This document shows positions 1-7,710 of a stretch of DNA of 15,368 nt, piece by piece. Made by a program: the position numbers and the translations under genes. A model generated the notes under the pieces. That model was not told where the DNA came from and made no database searches. It saw only the letters and a program-made list of their open reading frames with translations. The stretch's first letter is position 1. The number at the start of each line of letters is the position of its first letter. Origin of the DNA: TMED27 sp037969235 (GTDB lineage: Bacteria; Pseudomonadota; Alphaproteobacteria; Micavibrionales; Micavibrionaceae); the NCBI GenBank assembly GCA_037969235.1, contig JBBKXA010000191.1, forward strand, positions 1-15,368, in the 5' to 3' direction.

Positions 1-1
1 G

Positions 2-463
2 GTAATTACGATCGTAATTTTGATAAATAAATTCATCTCCGACGTGGTAATCAAAATTCCCATATTGGAAGATTTAATTGATCCAAAACCAATTGAAATT
101 ATTAGAAATGGTGTAATAAATAAAAAATACGAAAAAATCAGCGCAGCGGAAATTTATCGCTCATTGCGTTTAAAGGATATATCCAATCTCGCTCAAGTTC
201 GCGCTGCGTATTTAGAATCCGACGGCTCAATTAGCATTTTAAAGGAAGAGCAGAATGATAAAATTGGACTGCCTATTATTCCCCCCATTGATCTAAAAGA
301 CAAAAAAACTTTTATCAAAAAAGAACATATAGAAGATAAAAAACCATATGCCTGCGTAAATTGCGGAACTGTTAAAGATTATTCAGATAAAGAAACATTT
401 GAAAAATGTACTCATTGTAACCATCTTTGCTGGTTAGAAGCATGTTCCGGAAATCAATTATAA
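2..463 (+). CDS. DUF421/YetF-like membrane protein, C-terminal part, with zinc-ribbon-like tail (5' truncated by window)
   Basis: The reading frame is open from the first bases of the window, so the true start and the N-terminal membrane helices lie upstream; a TTG at position 20 is not a convincing start. The visible part matches the cytoplasmic DUF421 (YetF-type) domain: a hydrophobic lead-in, then 'KPIEIIRNGVINKK', a helical 'YRSLRLKDISNLAQVRAAYLE' type stretch and the family hallmark 'ESDGSISIL'. The biochemical role of this family is poorly known. Counting from the TTG codon, residues 112-133 carry CxxC-14 residues-CxxC (CVNC, CTHC), followed by two more Cys at 137 and 142, which suggests a small metal-binding ribbon. 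The gene is Lys-rich, and several stretches are only about 25% GC, lower than the neighbouring genes. Family assignment is fairly secure; the metal binding is inferred. Confidence 0.7.
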   Translation, partial: VITIVILINKFISDVVIKIPILEDLIDPKPIEIIRNGVINKKYEKISAAEIYRSLRLKDISNLAQVRAAYLESDGSISILKEEQNDKIGLPIIPPIDLKDKKTFIKKEHIEDKKPYACVNCGTVKDYSDKETFEKCTHCNHLCWLEACSGNQL

Positions 464-552
464 AACACAACATTTTATCCAAACCTTTTTTATTAATGAG
501 CGAAATGCATTGCGCTCTTGTCTTACTGCCAAAGAACGCATAAAAATAGCAT

Positions 553-1362
553 ATGGGAAAAAATGGCAATAATAATGGAAAATACAACGGCTTTGACGAT
601 AGTAATGAAGAAGATGAAAAAATCATCCGCTTTCCCACGCTGGCCGAACGCGATCGCGCCGCCCGCATAGAACGCGAAGCCGAAGCAAGGTGGCGCAAAG
701 AATACAAAAAAAACAACGCCGAACCCTTCTTCAAATTCGGCAATATCCCGCTTTTCACAAAATACAGCGTCGCCATAATCGTCATCATTCATGTTATTAT
801 GGCGCTGGTCTTACCCGCTGATCTACGCCTAAAATCCATTTATACATTCGGCTTTATCCCCGCAATCTATACAGGCTCAGCACAATGGCAATGGAGCGCA
901 ATCATCGCCCCCTTAAGCCACGCTTTCATTCATGGAAGCTGGATGCATCTTGGCGTAAATGCGTTCATGGGGCTAGCCCTTGGCACATTTTTTGAAAGAT
1001 TATACGGCGCGCGATCAACTGCAATTTTCTTAATTTTATGTACCTTAGCTGGCGCATTGGCAACATTGATCATCGCACCTTTTTCCGATGCCCCAATCAT
1101 CGGCGCATCTGGCGGGATCAGCGGCCTTTTTGGCGCATTAATTTTATTTACACTCGCACAAAGCCAATACACCAACCCGCTAGCGGCACATATGAAAAAA
1201 TTCACCCGTCGTGGCCCATGGCCAGTATTAATATTCTGGGGCGCATTTATGGTGTTGCCGGGCTTAATCTTCGGTGGTCTCGCATGGCAAGCCCATCTCG
1301 GCGGCTATATTGCTGGCGTCGCCTTAATGATGGGCATCCAACGCGGCAAAATAAAGTTTTAA
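553..1362 (+). CDS. Rhomboid family intramembrane serine protease
   Basis: This 269-residue protein is an intramembrane serine protease of the rhomboid family, expected in the inner membrane with its active site buried in the bilayer. Residues 1-68 form a charged cytoplasmic extension rich in Asn, Asp, Glu and Arg. Hydrophobic segments follow at about 71-88, 131-148, 155-175, 184-203, 223-243 and 248-262. The catalytic serine is Ser186 in GASG (184-187) and the catalytic histidine is His248 in 'QAHLGGYIAG'. The 'HGSWMHLGVN' stretch at 127-136 matches the conserved His/Asn region that helps form the oxyanion hole. The ATG has no obvious Shine-Dalgarno sequence. The gene ends 3 bp before the end of the opposing hemY gene, so the two transcripts probably overlap at their 3' ends. 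The substrate cannot be deduced. Confidence 0.93.
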   Translation: MGKNGNNNGKYNGFDDSNEEDEKIIRFPTLAERDRAARIEREAEARWRKEYKKNNAEPFFKFGNIPLFTKYSVAIIVIIHVIMALVLPADLRLKSIYTFGFIPAIYTGSAQWQWSAIIAPLSHAFIHGSWMHLGVNAFMGLALGTFFERLYGARSTAIFLILCTLAGALATLIIAPFSDAPIIGASGGISGLFGALILFTLAQSQYTNPLAAHMKKFTRRGPWPVLIFWGAFMVLPGLIFGGLAWQAHLGGYIAGVALMMGIQRGKIKF

Positions 1363-1365
1363 AAT

Positions 1366-2739
1366 TCACTCAGGTGCATCAATCAACCCGCGCTGCATTT
1401 TCACACCACTATCGAGCGATAAAATCGGCGCACCATGTGCAAACGGAAAATCCCAAAAAATCGTATTAAAGCTATTATGCGGCGAAGCCACTGCTGACCA
1501 GCGCTCATAAATATTGCCCGTTTGATGACACACCCAAACCTTATCCGCCCGTGCCCGCGAAGCCTTCTCCAGCAAATCATGCACTACAGCCACGCTACTG
1601 CCCGCGCGCTCTTCCATATCCGCCCAATCTTTATATAGTAACATCGTCGCGCCTAAATCTTCCGCGCGTTTAAAATAATCGCGCGCATCACCCCATATGT
1701 GCAATTGCGCCGCCAATTCGCCTGCAATCCTTTGCCCCGCAGCGGAATGCGCGTTTTGCTTCAGCAATATTTCCATCGCATGGAGCTTAACCGCTTTCTC
1801 ATCAGCGCCTTTTTTAACAACATTCAACGAAAGCCAACACTGCGCCAGCGCAGCATTTGGTGCACTTTTCCATGCTTTCAAAACAATTTTACGCGCCTTA
1901 CGTAACTTCTTATCTGCCACAAAAACATCCGCCAACAATAACGTAGCAGGTGTAAATAGCGGATCAAGCGCTTGCGCCTTTTGCACCATCATCGCAGCAT
2001 CTGCCGCAAATCCATTATTCTTATCGGCTTCCGCTTGCGCCAAAAACAAAGCAATCCGATCGCTCCGACCCTTAGCAGGATCAAATTCCGCTGTTTTTTC
2101 CAAGCGCCGCAGAGTCTTCTCCGCCTTTAACCAATCCGCATTACGAATTTGCAGGCTGTATAAAATTTTCAAAATCCACGCTTGCTTGGGATGAAGAGCC
2201 AAAGCCTTCTCCGCCAACGCTACCGCACTTTCATCATCACCAACATCCAACGCCGTTTGCAACAACCCACGTACGCCTAAAAATGAAGCATCTGGATTTT
2301 CCAGCAATTTTGCAAAACTAAGGGCCGCATCATCCTCGCGCCCCTCCATTCGGGCCACTTGCGCCGCCAATAATACTGGCAGCCCCGTATCACCCTTCAA
2401 CAATTCTCCCGCGCGCTGCGCCTGAATTTTCGCCGTTTTAGCATCCCCCGCCGCAACAGCAGTAAGTCCACGCGTAAGCGCACGATAACCGCGCTCCTTT
2501 GCTCGCACTTCGCTATATCGGCCATAAGAACGAGGAAAATCTACAAACGTCTTTAAAACTTGATAGAAGAAAACAACTGCTATGATAAACGCCAGCAGAG
2601 CAATTAACGCTAAGCCTGCTTTCGCAGTAACAACATAGCCCTGCCATTCAAAACGAAAATCACCCGGTAATTCCGCCAGCCAAACTGCCAACGCAATGAG
2701 CACAGCTATTTTCACCAAAAACCATAAAGCTTTAATCAT
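1366..2739 (-). CDS. hemY: HemY-like inner-membrane TPR protein
   Basis: The 457-residue product has two N-terminal membrane helices (about 4-22 and 39-60), the HemY_N arrangement, followed by an Ala-rich, all-helical region of TPR-like repeats up to about residue 400. Motifs such as 'AVALAEKALALHPKQAWILK' fit TPR units. Bacterial HemY of this type is not protoporphyrinogen oxidase; it is a membrane protein linked genetically to tetrapyrrole synthesis, with an unclear mechanism. It is the last gene of the hemC-hemD-Mic60-like-hemY operon. It starts 15 bp after the preceding stop, with a purine-rich 'AGAGG' overlapping that stop as a possible ribosome binding site. No terminator fits between it and the convergent rhomboid gene, 3 bp away. 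Confidence 0.88.
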   Translation of the reverse strand: MIKALWFLVKIAVLIALAVWLAELPGDFRFEWQGYVVTAKAGLALIALLAFIIAVVFFYQVLKTFVDFPRSYGRYSEVRAKERGYRALTRGLTAVAAGDAKTAKIQAQRAGELLKGDTGLPVLLAAQVARMEGREDDAALSFAKLLENPDASFLGVRGLLQTALDVGDDESAVALAEKALALHPKQAWILKILYSLQIRNADWLKAEKTLRRLEKTAEFDPAKGRSDRIALFLAQAEADKNNGFAADAAMMVQKAQALDPLFTPATLLLADVFVADKKLRKARKIVLKAWKSAPNAALAQCWLSLNVVKKGADEKAVKLHAMEILLKQNAHSAAGQRIAGELAAQLHIWGDARDYFKRAEDLGATMLLYKDWADMEERAGSSVAVVHDLLEKASRARADKVWVCHQTGNIYERWSAVASPHNSFNTIFWDFPFAHGAPILSLDSGVKMQRGLIDAPE

Positions 2740-2754
2740 AACGATTTACGACCT

Positions 2755-4800
2755 CTACAAATCAGTTGCATCAGAAGAATGATCAACGGGGACATGACTC
2801 TTCTCTGGCGTTTGCAAAGGAATATTAGAAACGGGTCGATCAGGCTGCGGAGGGAAATCGTCCCCAGCACCTTCTTCAAAATTCATATCCGGCATAGGGA
2901 CCGCGGCTTCCGGTGCAGGAATTTCCCGATAACCATCTTTACCGGCATCTGCACGCGGAATATCATTTAAATCACGCATCATCGCATCCATGCCCACACT
3001 ACCCCCTAAACCACTAACGCCATAAATCTTTGTATTAATCATACGCCCAATCATTTCACTGATGTTTTGGGCGCTTATTGTCGCATCGGCCTTTTTCAAC
3101 CACCCTGCCATCTTCGAACGCGCAGGCTCGTCCAAACGATCAACAGTAACAACCGCGCTTTCGATATCGCCGCTCTCCAGCTGTTTTTGCGCTTTATCAA
3201 TTTTGGTTTGTGTATCCGTGCCTGTAATTAATTCGCCATCTTTTTCAACTTTGAACAACTCATTAAATCGCGCTTTTGCTCGCTCACTAACGGGAACATC
3301 TTCGCCTTGCAATGAAGAAGCGACCGCATCGCCCGCCAAAGTTTTAAATTCAGCATTCAACCCCGCAGGTGTAAGCACCCCGCTTTTAGCTTGCGGCGAT
3401 AAACGTTCTAACGCGGCGCGCAGCTCAAGGTTATCCTCATCAACAAGATTCATCATTATATTTAAATCATCATCAAACGAAGTATTGTCGCGATTAACCG
3501 ATGAACGCAATTGCGTCATCGTCAACAACATTGCCGCAGCTTTCAAGTCATCGGTGGGGACATTATCAAACGTCGCCCCCAATGCCGCACTTTGCTCACG
3601 CGCCGAATACAACGTCATCTCAAGCGCCGCCTCCATCGGACTATATGCATCAACAGCACTATCCTCAACCGAACCTGCAACTGCTACACTTTGTGCATTC
3701 ACGGAACTCACAATCTTACTCAACTCACGCATCGCCTGATCGAGCGTAGACTGTCCATCCTCATTATTATTCATGATTTCAATGCGTTGAAGCAAATACG
3801 CCATCGCCGGAGATCCTGTTAAATCCTGCGCATGACGCTCTAACTTTAGCATGCGCTCATTCATTGTCCCCGCATCTTGCGCGAGCACATCATCAGAAAT
3901 CTCACGTGCTTTTGCATTCGCCATTTCCGCTGTTTCGACCAAATCATTTTTAACTTCAGCAATTTTTTCCGCCGCTTGATTTATATTCTCTTTCGCCGCC
4001 GCGGCCTGATCTTTCAGTTGACCAATTTTCGCATTCATCTCCTCCGGCACAATAGCACCTAAAAAAGAACCGCCTTTTTGTGCATCAATTGCCGCTTGTT
4101 GTTCTGGTGTACGCGCCGTTTCAATTTGCAGCTTGCGTTGCTCCAACGCACTCACGCGCTGGTCATTATTCATCACACTCCGCGGTTTTGGCCACATCAA
4201 TGCAACAATAACCGCCGCCGCAATCAAAAACAAAACCAGAAAAATCCAGCCCTTGCCACCACCACTTTTTTCCGCTTCAGCCAATTGTTGCTCAAACGTA
4301 CGTGTTTTTTCGACTTCTTTTTCATACTCAGCAGCTTCTTCAGATGTTAAATCCAAAGTGTCATCAGGCGTTTGAATCTCTTGCGCGCGCTGATCAATCC
4401 CTTCATCCGCTACGCCATTACGATCAGCTCCAGATTCATCCGCCGCGGAAACGCGCGGCACATCTGCCCCCGATTTTTTTGCCTGTGTAATATTTTCATT
4501 TGCCGCCGTAGCTTTCGAAGAAGGTGAGACAGCTTTTGGAACTTCTGAACTTTTCCCTTTTACCGATCCTAGGTTTGAAGCAACATCCATATCGTCAATC
4601 AAACCTTTCAAATCCACATCATGCTCCACCGCCGCCGCATAAATTTTCTCACGACGCGATCCAGGAATTTGATCTCGTTTCTTCCACCCTTGCACCGTCG
4701 TAACGGCAACATCAATTTTCTTGGCCATAGGGCGGATACCGCCAAAGCGCTCTATAATTTGTTCAGCATTTTCAATTGGTTCATTTTTTGACGCGGCCAT
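2755..4800 (-). CDS. Mic60/mitofilin-like (COG4223-type) inner-membrane protein with N-terminal helix-turn-helix
   Basis: In Alphaproteobacteria the gene between hemD and hemY usually encodes a mitofilin-like protein (alpha-Mic60) that shapes the inner membrane and bridges it to the outer membrane. Here the product (681 residues from the ATG) has four parts. First, a helix-turn-helix at about 13-57 (core 'FGGIRPMAKKIDVAVTTVQG'), resembling small Cro/YdaS- or carph-isopro-type domains. Second, an acidic low-complexity linker. Third, one membrane helix at about 185-203 followed by 'WPKP'. Fourth, a long periplasmic region rich in Ala, Glu and Gln, likely coiled coil, ending in a helical domain with 'LTPAGLNAEFKTLAGDAV' typical of COG4223 proteins, then a Pro/Asp-rich tail. 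The frame also opens at a TTG (4821), but I prefer the ATG at 4800 because AAGGAG sits 12 nt before it. That ATG is 17 nt after the hemD stop. The Mic60 identity rests on synteny and architecture more than on strong sequence motifs. Confidence 0.75.
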   Translation of the reverse strand: MAASKNEPIENAEQIIERFGGIRPMAKKIDVAVTTVQGWKKRDQIPGSRREKIYAAAVEHDVDLKGLIDDMDVASNLGSVKGKSSEVPKAVSPSSKATAANENITQAKKSGADVPRVSAADESGADRNGVADEGIDQRAQEIQTPDDTLDLTSEEAAEYEKEVEKTRTFEQQLAEAEKSGGGKGWIFLVLFLIAAAVIVALMWPKPRSVMNNDQRVSALEQRKLQIETARTPEQQAAIDAQKGGSFLGAIVPEEMNAKIGQLKDQAAAAKENINQAAEKIAEVKNDLVETAEMANAKAREISDDVLAQDAGTMNERMLKLERHAQDLTGSPAMAYLLQRIEIMNNNEDGQSTLDQAMRELSKIVSSVNAQSVAVAGSVEDSAVDAYSPMEAALEMTLYSAREQSAALGATFDNVPTDDLKAAAMLLTMTQLRSSVNRDNTSFDDDLNIMMNLVDEDNLELRAALERLSPQAKSGVLTPAGLNAEFKTLAGDAVASSLQGEDVPVSERAKARFNELFKVEKDGELITGTDTQTKIDKAQKQLESGDIESAVVTVDRLDEPARSKMAGWLKKADATISAQNISEMIGRMINTKIYGVSGLGGSVGMDAMMRDLNDIPRADAGKDGYREIPAPEAAVPMPDMNFEEGAGDDFPPQPDRPVSNIPLQTPEKSHVPVDHSSDATDL

Positions 4801-4817
4801 GATTTTCAAGAACTCCT

Positions 4818-5561
4818 TCAAATTTCGTTCAGCATTTTCAACATCGAAACCTCATTGGGCAATGGTGATACGTACACACCACCCCACAATTCAGGCTGTA
4901 CGCACTTTACCACGCTTTTGCTTATACACAAGGCTTTTATTGTACGCAAACAAGGGGCTAATTCACTGTTTTGAATCAATTTTATGAAGATCTCCGCCGT
5001 ACGTTTCGAATAAAAAACAACGCAATCAATCTCGTCGTTCTTCAAAGTATTTGCCACATCATTATCAAACGCTAAACAAGTTTGGGCTTTGTATGTCACC
5101 ACACGATCAACATCACATTGTCCTATACGATCTATATCACGAGAAACATCTTCACCACTCAAATATAAAAAAGGTTGGCTGACATTTTTTATATTGCGCT
5201 CAGTCAAAGCGATCAAATCCATAGCATCACCATCCGCAGACGTAACATTACAAAAACCTATATCCCGAGCCGCATCCGCTGTACGTCCCCCCACCACATA
5301 AAGCGGTTTGTTCATTATTGTTTGAATTTTAAAATCAACCGCATCACAATCAAAACAAAACGCGTGCGCACTTGTCGCTATAACGCCCTGATATTGGGAT
5401 ATATTTTCAATTTCGAAATTTAACGCAACGATATCCATCATCGGCGAGATCAAAGTTGAAAAACCCTCATTTTCAAATAAAACCGCCGAACGAAGCGCAG
5501 CTTGCAATGGGCGAGTAATCAAAACACAGCGGTTGTTTGCGGGTTTGTGCGAGCGAACCAT
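4818..5561 (-). CDS. hemD: Uroporphyrinogen-III synthase
   Basis: HemD cyclises hydroxymethylbilane with inversion of ring D to give uroporphyrinogen III, the branch point to heme, siroheme and cobalamin. The 247-residue length is normal. Sequence identity is low, as usual for this family, but the pattern fits: 'VLITRPLQAA' at 13-22, 'GVIATSAHA' at 59-67, 'PLYVVGGRTADAARDIGF' at 86-103, 'FLYLSGE' at 131-137, 'VVTYKA' at 154-159 (the conserved Tyr region) and 'VVFYSKRTAEIF' further on. It follows hemC with one base between stop and start, which strongly supports the call and suggests translational coupling. Its own stop lies 17 nt before the Mic60-like ATG. Confidence 0.9.
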   Translation of the reverse strand: MVRSHKPANNRCVLITRPLQAALRSAVLFENEGFSTLISPMMDIVALNFEIENISQYQGVIATSAHAFCFDCDAVDFKIQTIMNKPLYVVGGRTADAARDIGFCNVTSADGDAMDLIALTERNIKNVSQPFLYLSGEDVSRDIDRIGQCDVDRVVTYKAQTCLAFDNDVANTLKNDEIDCVVFYSKRTAEIFIKLIQNSELAPCLRTIKALCISKSVVKCVQPELWGGVYVSPLPNEVSMLKMLNEI

Positions 5562-5562
5562 T

Positions 5563-6561
5563 CTATTCCTTTAAAATATCCGCTGGTATAATCATTTTTA
5601 ATCGCTCACCCACTATACGGCCAATCGCTAAAGCGGTTTCAACATTTGTAACAGACGCTATTTCCTCATCATAAAAACTCTGCGCCCCATCAAGCGAACA
5701 CACACAAACCCGCAAATGCATTTGCCCATCATGCAGCGTAGCGTACGCTCCAATCGGGGTATGGCACGAACCATCAAAAATCCTCAACGCCTCTCTTTCC
5801 GCCTTAACGCAAAACACTGTTTTTTCACATGAAATATGGCTAAAAACGGCTATAATATCATTATTGTTTTCCAAAATTTCCACGCCAACCGCCCCTTGCC
5901 CTGCCGATGGCAACATATCATCAACACTCAAAATCGCATCGGCCTCGTGTGCAATACCCAAACGATTTAAACCCGCAATCGCGAGTAAAGTACAATCAAC
6001 TTTTTCTTCCAAATCATAATCTATTTCACCGCGCAATTTTTGAATGCGCGTACGAACATTTCCACGAAACGGCACAATCTTAACATCAGGTCGTTTGGAT
6101 AAAATCATCGCCGCCCTCCGCACACTCGCCGTTCCAATAACTGCACCTACCGGCAATATATCCAACGGATTATTAAATTGGGCATCATTAGCTAAAACAT
6201 TAATTTCATTCGCAAATAATAAAGCGTCCCGCGCATCTTCACGCGGTAACATATGATGTATCACAAGCCCTTGTGGCAACTGTGAATCCATATCTTTCAT
6301 CGAATGCACCGCCGCATCAATATCGCCGCGTAAAAGCGCCTGCTCAATCTCTTTTGCAAACAACCCTTTACCGCCATCGACCTCGGATAACCGCACCTCA
6401 CCATCCGATGGCGTCCAATCTCCGCTGGTTTTTATAACAACAATTTCACAAGCAACGTCTTCATGCGCGTCTTCCACGGACGCGCACACTGTACGTGTTT
6501 GCGTTAACGCCAGCGCTGAGCCGCGTGTGCCTATTCGTATTGTCCTTTTCATGCCGCTCAT
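5563..6561 (-). CDS. hemC: Hydroxymethylbilane synthase (porphobilinogen deaminase)
   Basis: HemC joins four porphobilinogen molecules into hydroxymethylbilane in the cytoplasm, using a covalently bound dipyrromethane cofactor. The 332-residue sequence begins with 'IRIGTRGSALALTQT', has 'VHSMKDM' with the catalytic Asp90, the Arg-rich 'GTASVRRAA' (143-151) and 'PFRGNVRTR' (164-172) substrate and cofactor contacts, 'LPSAGQGAVGVE' (218-229) and the cofactor cysteine Cys266 in 'GSCHTPIGAY'. All key residues are present. The first gene of the minus-strand heme operon, it may start at 6561 or at an ATG three codons later (6552); neither has a strong ribosome site. Its start is only 29 bp from that of divergent tsaD. 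Confidence 0.97.
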   Translation of the reverse strand: MSGMKRTIRIGTRGSALALTQTRTVCASVEDAHEDVACEIVVIKTSGDWTPSDGEVRLSEVDGGKGLFAKEIEQALLRGDIDAAVHSMKDMDSQLPQGLVIHHMLPREDARDALLFANEINVLANDAQFNNPLDILPVGAVIGTASVRRAAMILSKRPDVKIVPFRGNVRTRIQKLRGEIDYDLEEKVDCTLLAIAGLNRLGIAHEADAILSVDDMLPSAGQGAVGVEILENNNDIIAVFSHISCEKTVFCVKAEREALRIFDGSCHTPIGAYATLHDGQMHLRVCVCSLDGAQSFYDEEIASVTNVETALAIGRIVGERLKMIIPADILKE

Positions 6562-6590
6562 GTATTGTGCGCCCTTAATCCTTAATTACG

Positions 6591-7643
6591 ATGGCTATTA
6601 TGAACATTTTAGGTATAGAAACAAGCTGTGATGAAACTGCCGCCGCCATTGTAAATAACAAAGGCGAAATACTCAGTAATCTTGTGCTAACGCAACTCAA
6701 TGAACACCGCGCATTTGGCGGCGTTGTCCCCGAAATCGCCGCCCGCGCCCACATCGATCACCTCCACACATTAATTAAAGGGGCACTGGATGATGCAAAG
6801 CTAAGATTCAGCGATCTGGACGGCGTTGCCGCAACCTCAGGCCCTGGCTTAATTGGCGGCGTGATGATCGGTATGATCGCGGGTAAAGCCATCGCCGCGA
6901 GCCAAGAAATTCCTTTCATCGCCATCAACCACCTTGAAGGCCATGCCCTCACCCCGCGCATGTCAAGCGATCTACAATTCCCCTATCTTCTCTTACTCGT
7001 GTCTGGTGGACACACACAAATCCTCGTTGCAAAAGGCGTTGGACAATATGAATTATGGGGATCAACCCTCGATGATGCCGCAGGTGAGTGTTTCGACAAG
7101 GCTGGAAAACTCATGGGGCTCCCTCACCCTGGTGGCCCACAAATTCAAAAAATCGCCGCCACTTGCGCTAATCCAACATTAGCAAAAGCCCGCTTCGCCC
7201 TCCCATCTCCTATGAAAGGCCGCGATGGCTATGATTTTTCTTTCTCTGGCTTAAAAACGGCTGTACGCCTCCAAGTCGAAAAACTCCCCGCTGGCGAACT
7301 CAAACGCGACGACGTCGCCGATCTCGCATATGCATTTCAATCGACCATGGCCGATGTAATCGCCGACCGATGCACCCGCGCTATTATCCGCTTCAAACAA
7401 GAATACCATGCCGAATCACCCACACTCGTTGTATCGGGCGGAGTCGCGGCCAACACCGCAATTCGCGAGCGCTTGGAGCAATTATGCAAAAAATATAATA
7501 TCTCACACCTTGCCCCGCCCATTCATTTATGCGGCGACAATGCAGCTATGATTGCTTGGGCCGGAATAGAACGCCTTAGGCTTGGGCTGACAAATGCCCT
7601 AGATTTCAAAGCCCGCCCCCGCTGGCCATTAAGTGAACTATAA
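6591..7643 (+). CDS. tsaD: tRNA N6-adenosine threonylcarbamoyltransferase
   Basis: TsaD transfers the threonylcarbamoyl group to A37 of tRNAs that read ANN codons, forming t6A together with TsaB and TsaE (and TsaC for the precursor). It is an ASKHA-fold ATPase. Diagnostic motifs are 'GIETSCDETAAAIV' (8-21), the metal-binding HxxxH at His114/His118 in 'NHLEGHA', 'LVSGGHTQ' (136-143), 'DDAAGECFDKAGKLMGLPHP' (161-180), 'DFSFSGLKTAVR' (215-226) and 'CGDNAAMIAW' near the end. The length of 350 residues is typical. The family usually begins about three codons later (MNILGIETS), so the ATG at 6600 is an equally good start; neither has a clear Shine-Dalgarno sequence. In many alphaproteobacteria this gene is divergent from hemC and followed by gpsA, as here. 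Confidence 0.97.
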   Translation: MAIMNILGIETSCDETAAAIVNNKGEILSNLVLTQLNEHRAFGGVVPEIAARAHIDHLHTLIKGALDDAKLRFSDLDGVAATSGPGLIGGVMIGMIAGKAIAASQEIPFIAINHLEGHALTPRMSSDLQFPYLLLLVSGGHTQILVAKGVGQYELWGSTLDDAAGECFDKAGKLMGLPHPGGPQIQKIAATCANPTLAKARFALPSPMKGRDGYDFSFSGLKTAVRLQVEKLPAGELKRDDVADLAYAFQSTMADVIADRCTRAIIRFKQEYHAESPTLVVSGGVAANTAIRERLEQLCKKYNISHLAPPIHLCGDNAAMIAWAGIERLRLGLTNALDFKARPRWPLSEL

Positions 7644-7655
7644 ATATTTCCCCAC

Positions 7656-7684
7656 TTGACCGCATCACGCCCAAGCGGCATCAT
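7656..7684 (+). promoter_or_regulatory. Candidate sigma-70 type promoter for gpsA
   Basis: TTGACC (7656-7661) matches five of six bases of the -35 consensus. A spacer of exactly 17 bp separates it from CATCAT (7679-7684), which matches four of six bases of the -10 consensus. The expected start of transcription near 7691 would leave a leader of about 20 nt before the gpsA ATG at 7711, with an AAGGA ribosome binding site in it. The -10 element is weak, so this is only a candidate, but it would separate the gpsA operon from tsaD. Confidence 0.35.
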
Positions 7685-7710
7685 ATCCATTCACAAAACA
7701 AGGATAAAAT

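Noticed and set aside
498..524. Hairpin GAGCG / CGCTC followed by TTGTCTT after the DUF421 gene as a terminator.
   Set aside because: The stem is only 5 bp with a 10-base loop and the following tract is not a real U run, so it is too weak to list as a feature.
372..792. Two overlapping minus-strand open frames of 138 and 89 codons opposite the DUF421 and rhomboid genes.
   Set aside because: They lie antisense to well-supported genes, have low-complexity Phe/Ser/Leu-rich translations and no recognisable domain; they are shadow frames.
1697..2194. 165-codon + strand open frame opposite hemY.
   Set aside because: Antisense to the TPR region of hemY; its Ala/Ser/Cys-rich composition mirrors the opposite strand and no domain is visible.
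3062..3739. 225-codon + strand open frame within the Mic60-like gene.
   Set aside because: It is antisense to the Mic60-like coding region, Ser/Ala-rich as expected for a complementary frame, and shows no ribosome site or family motif.
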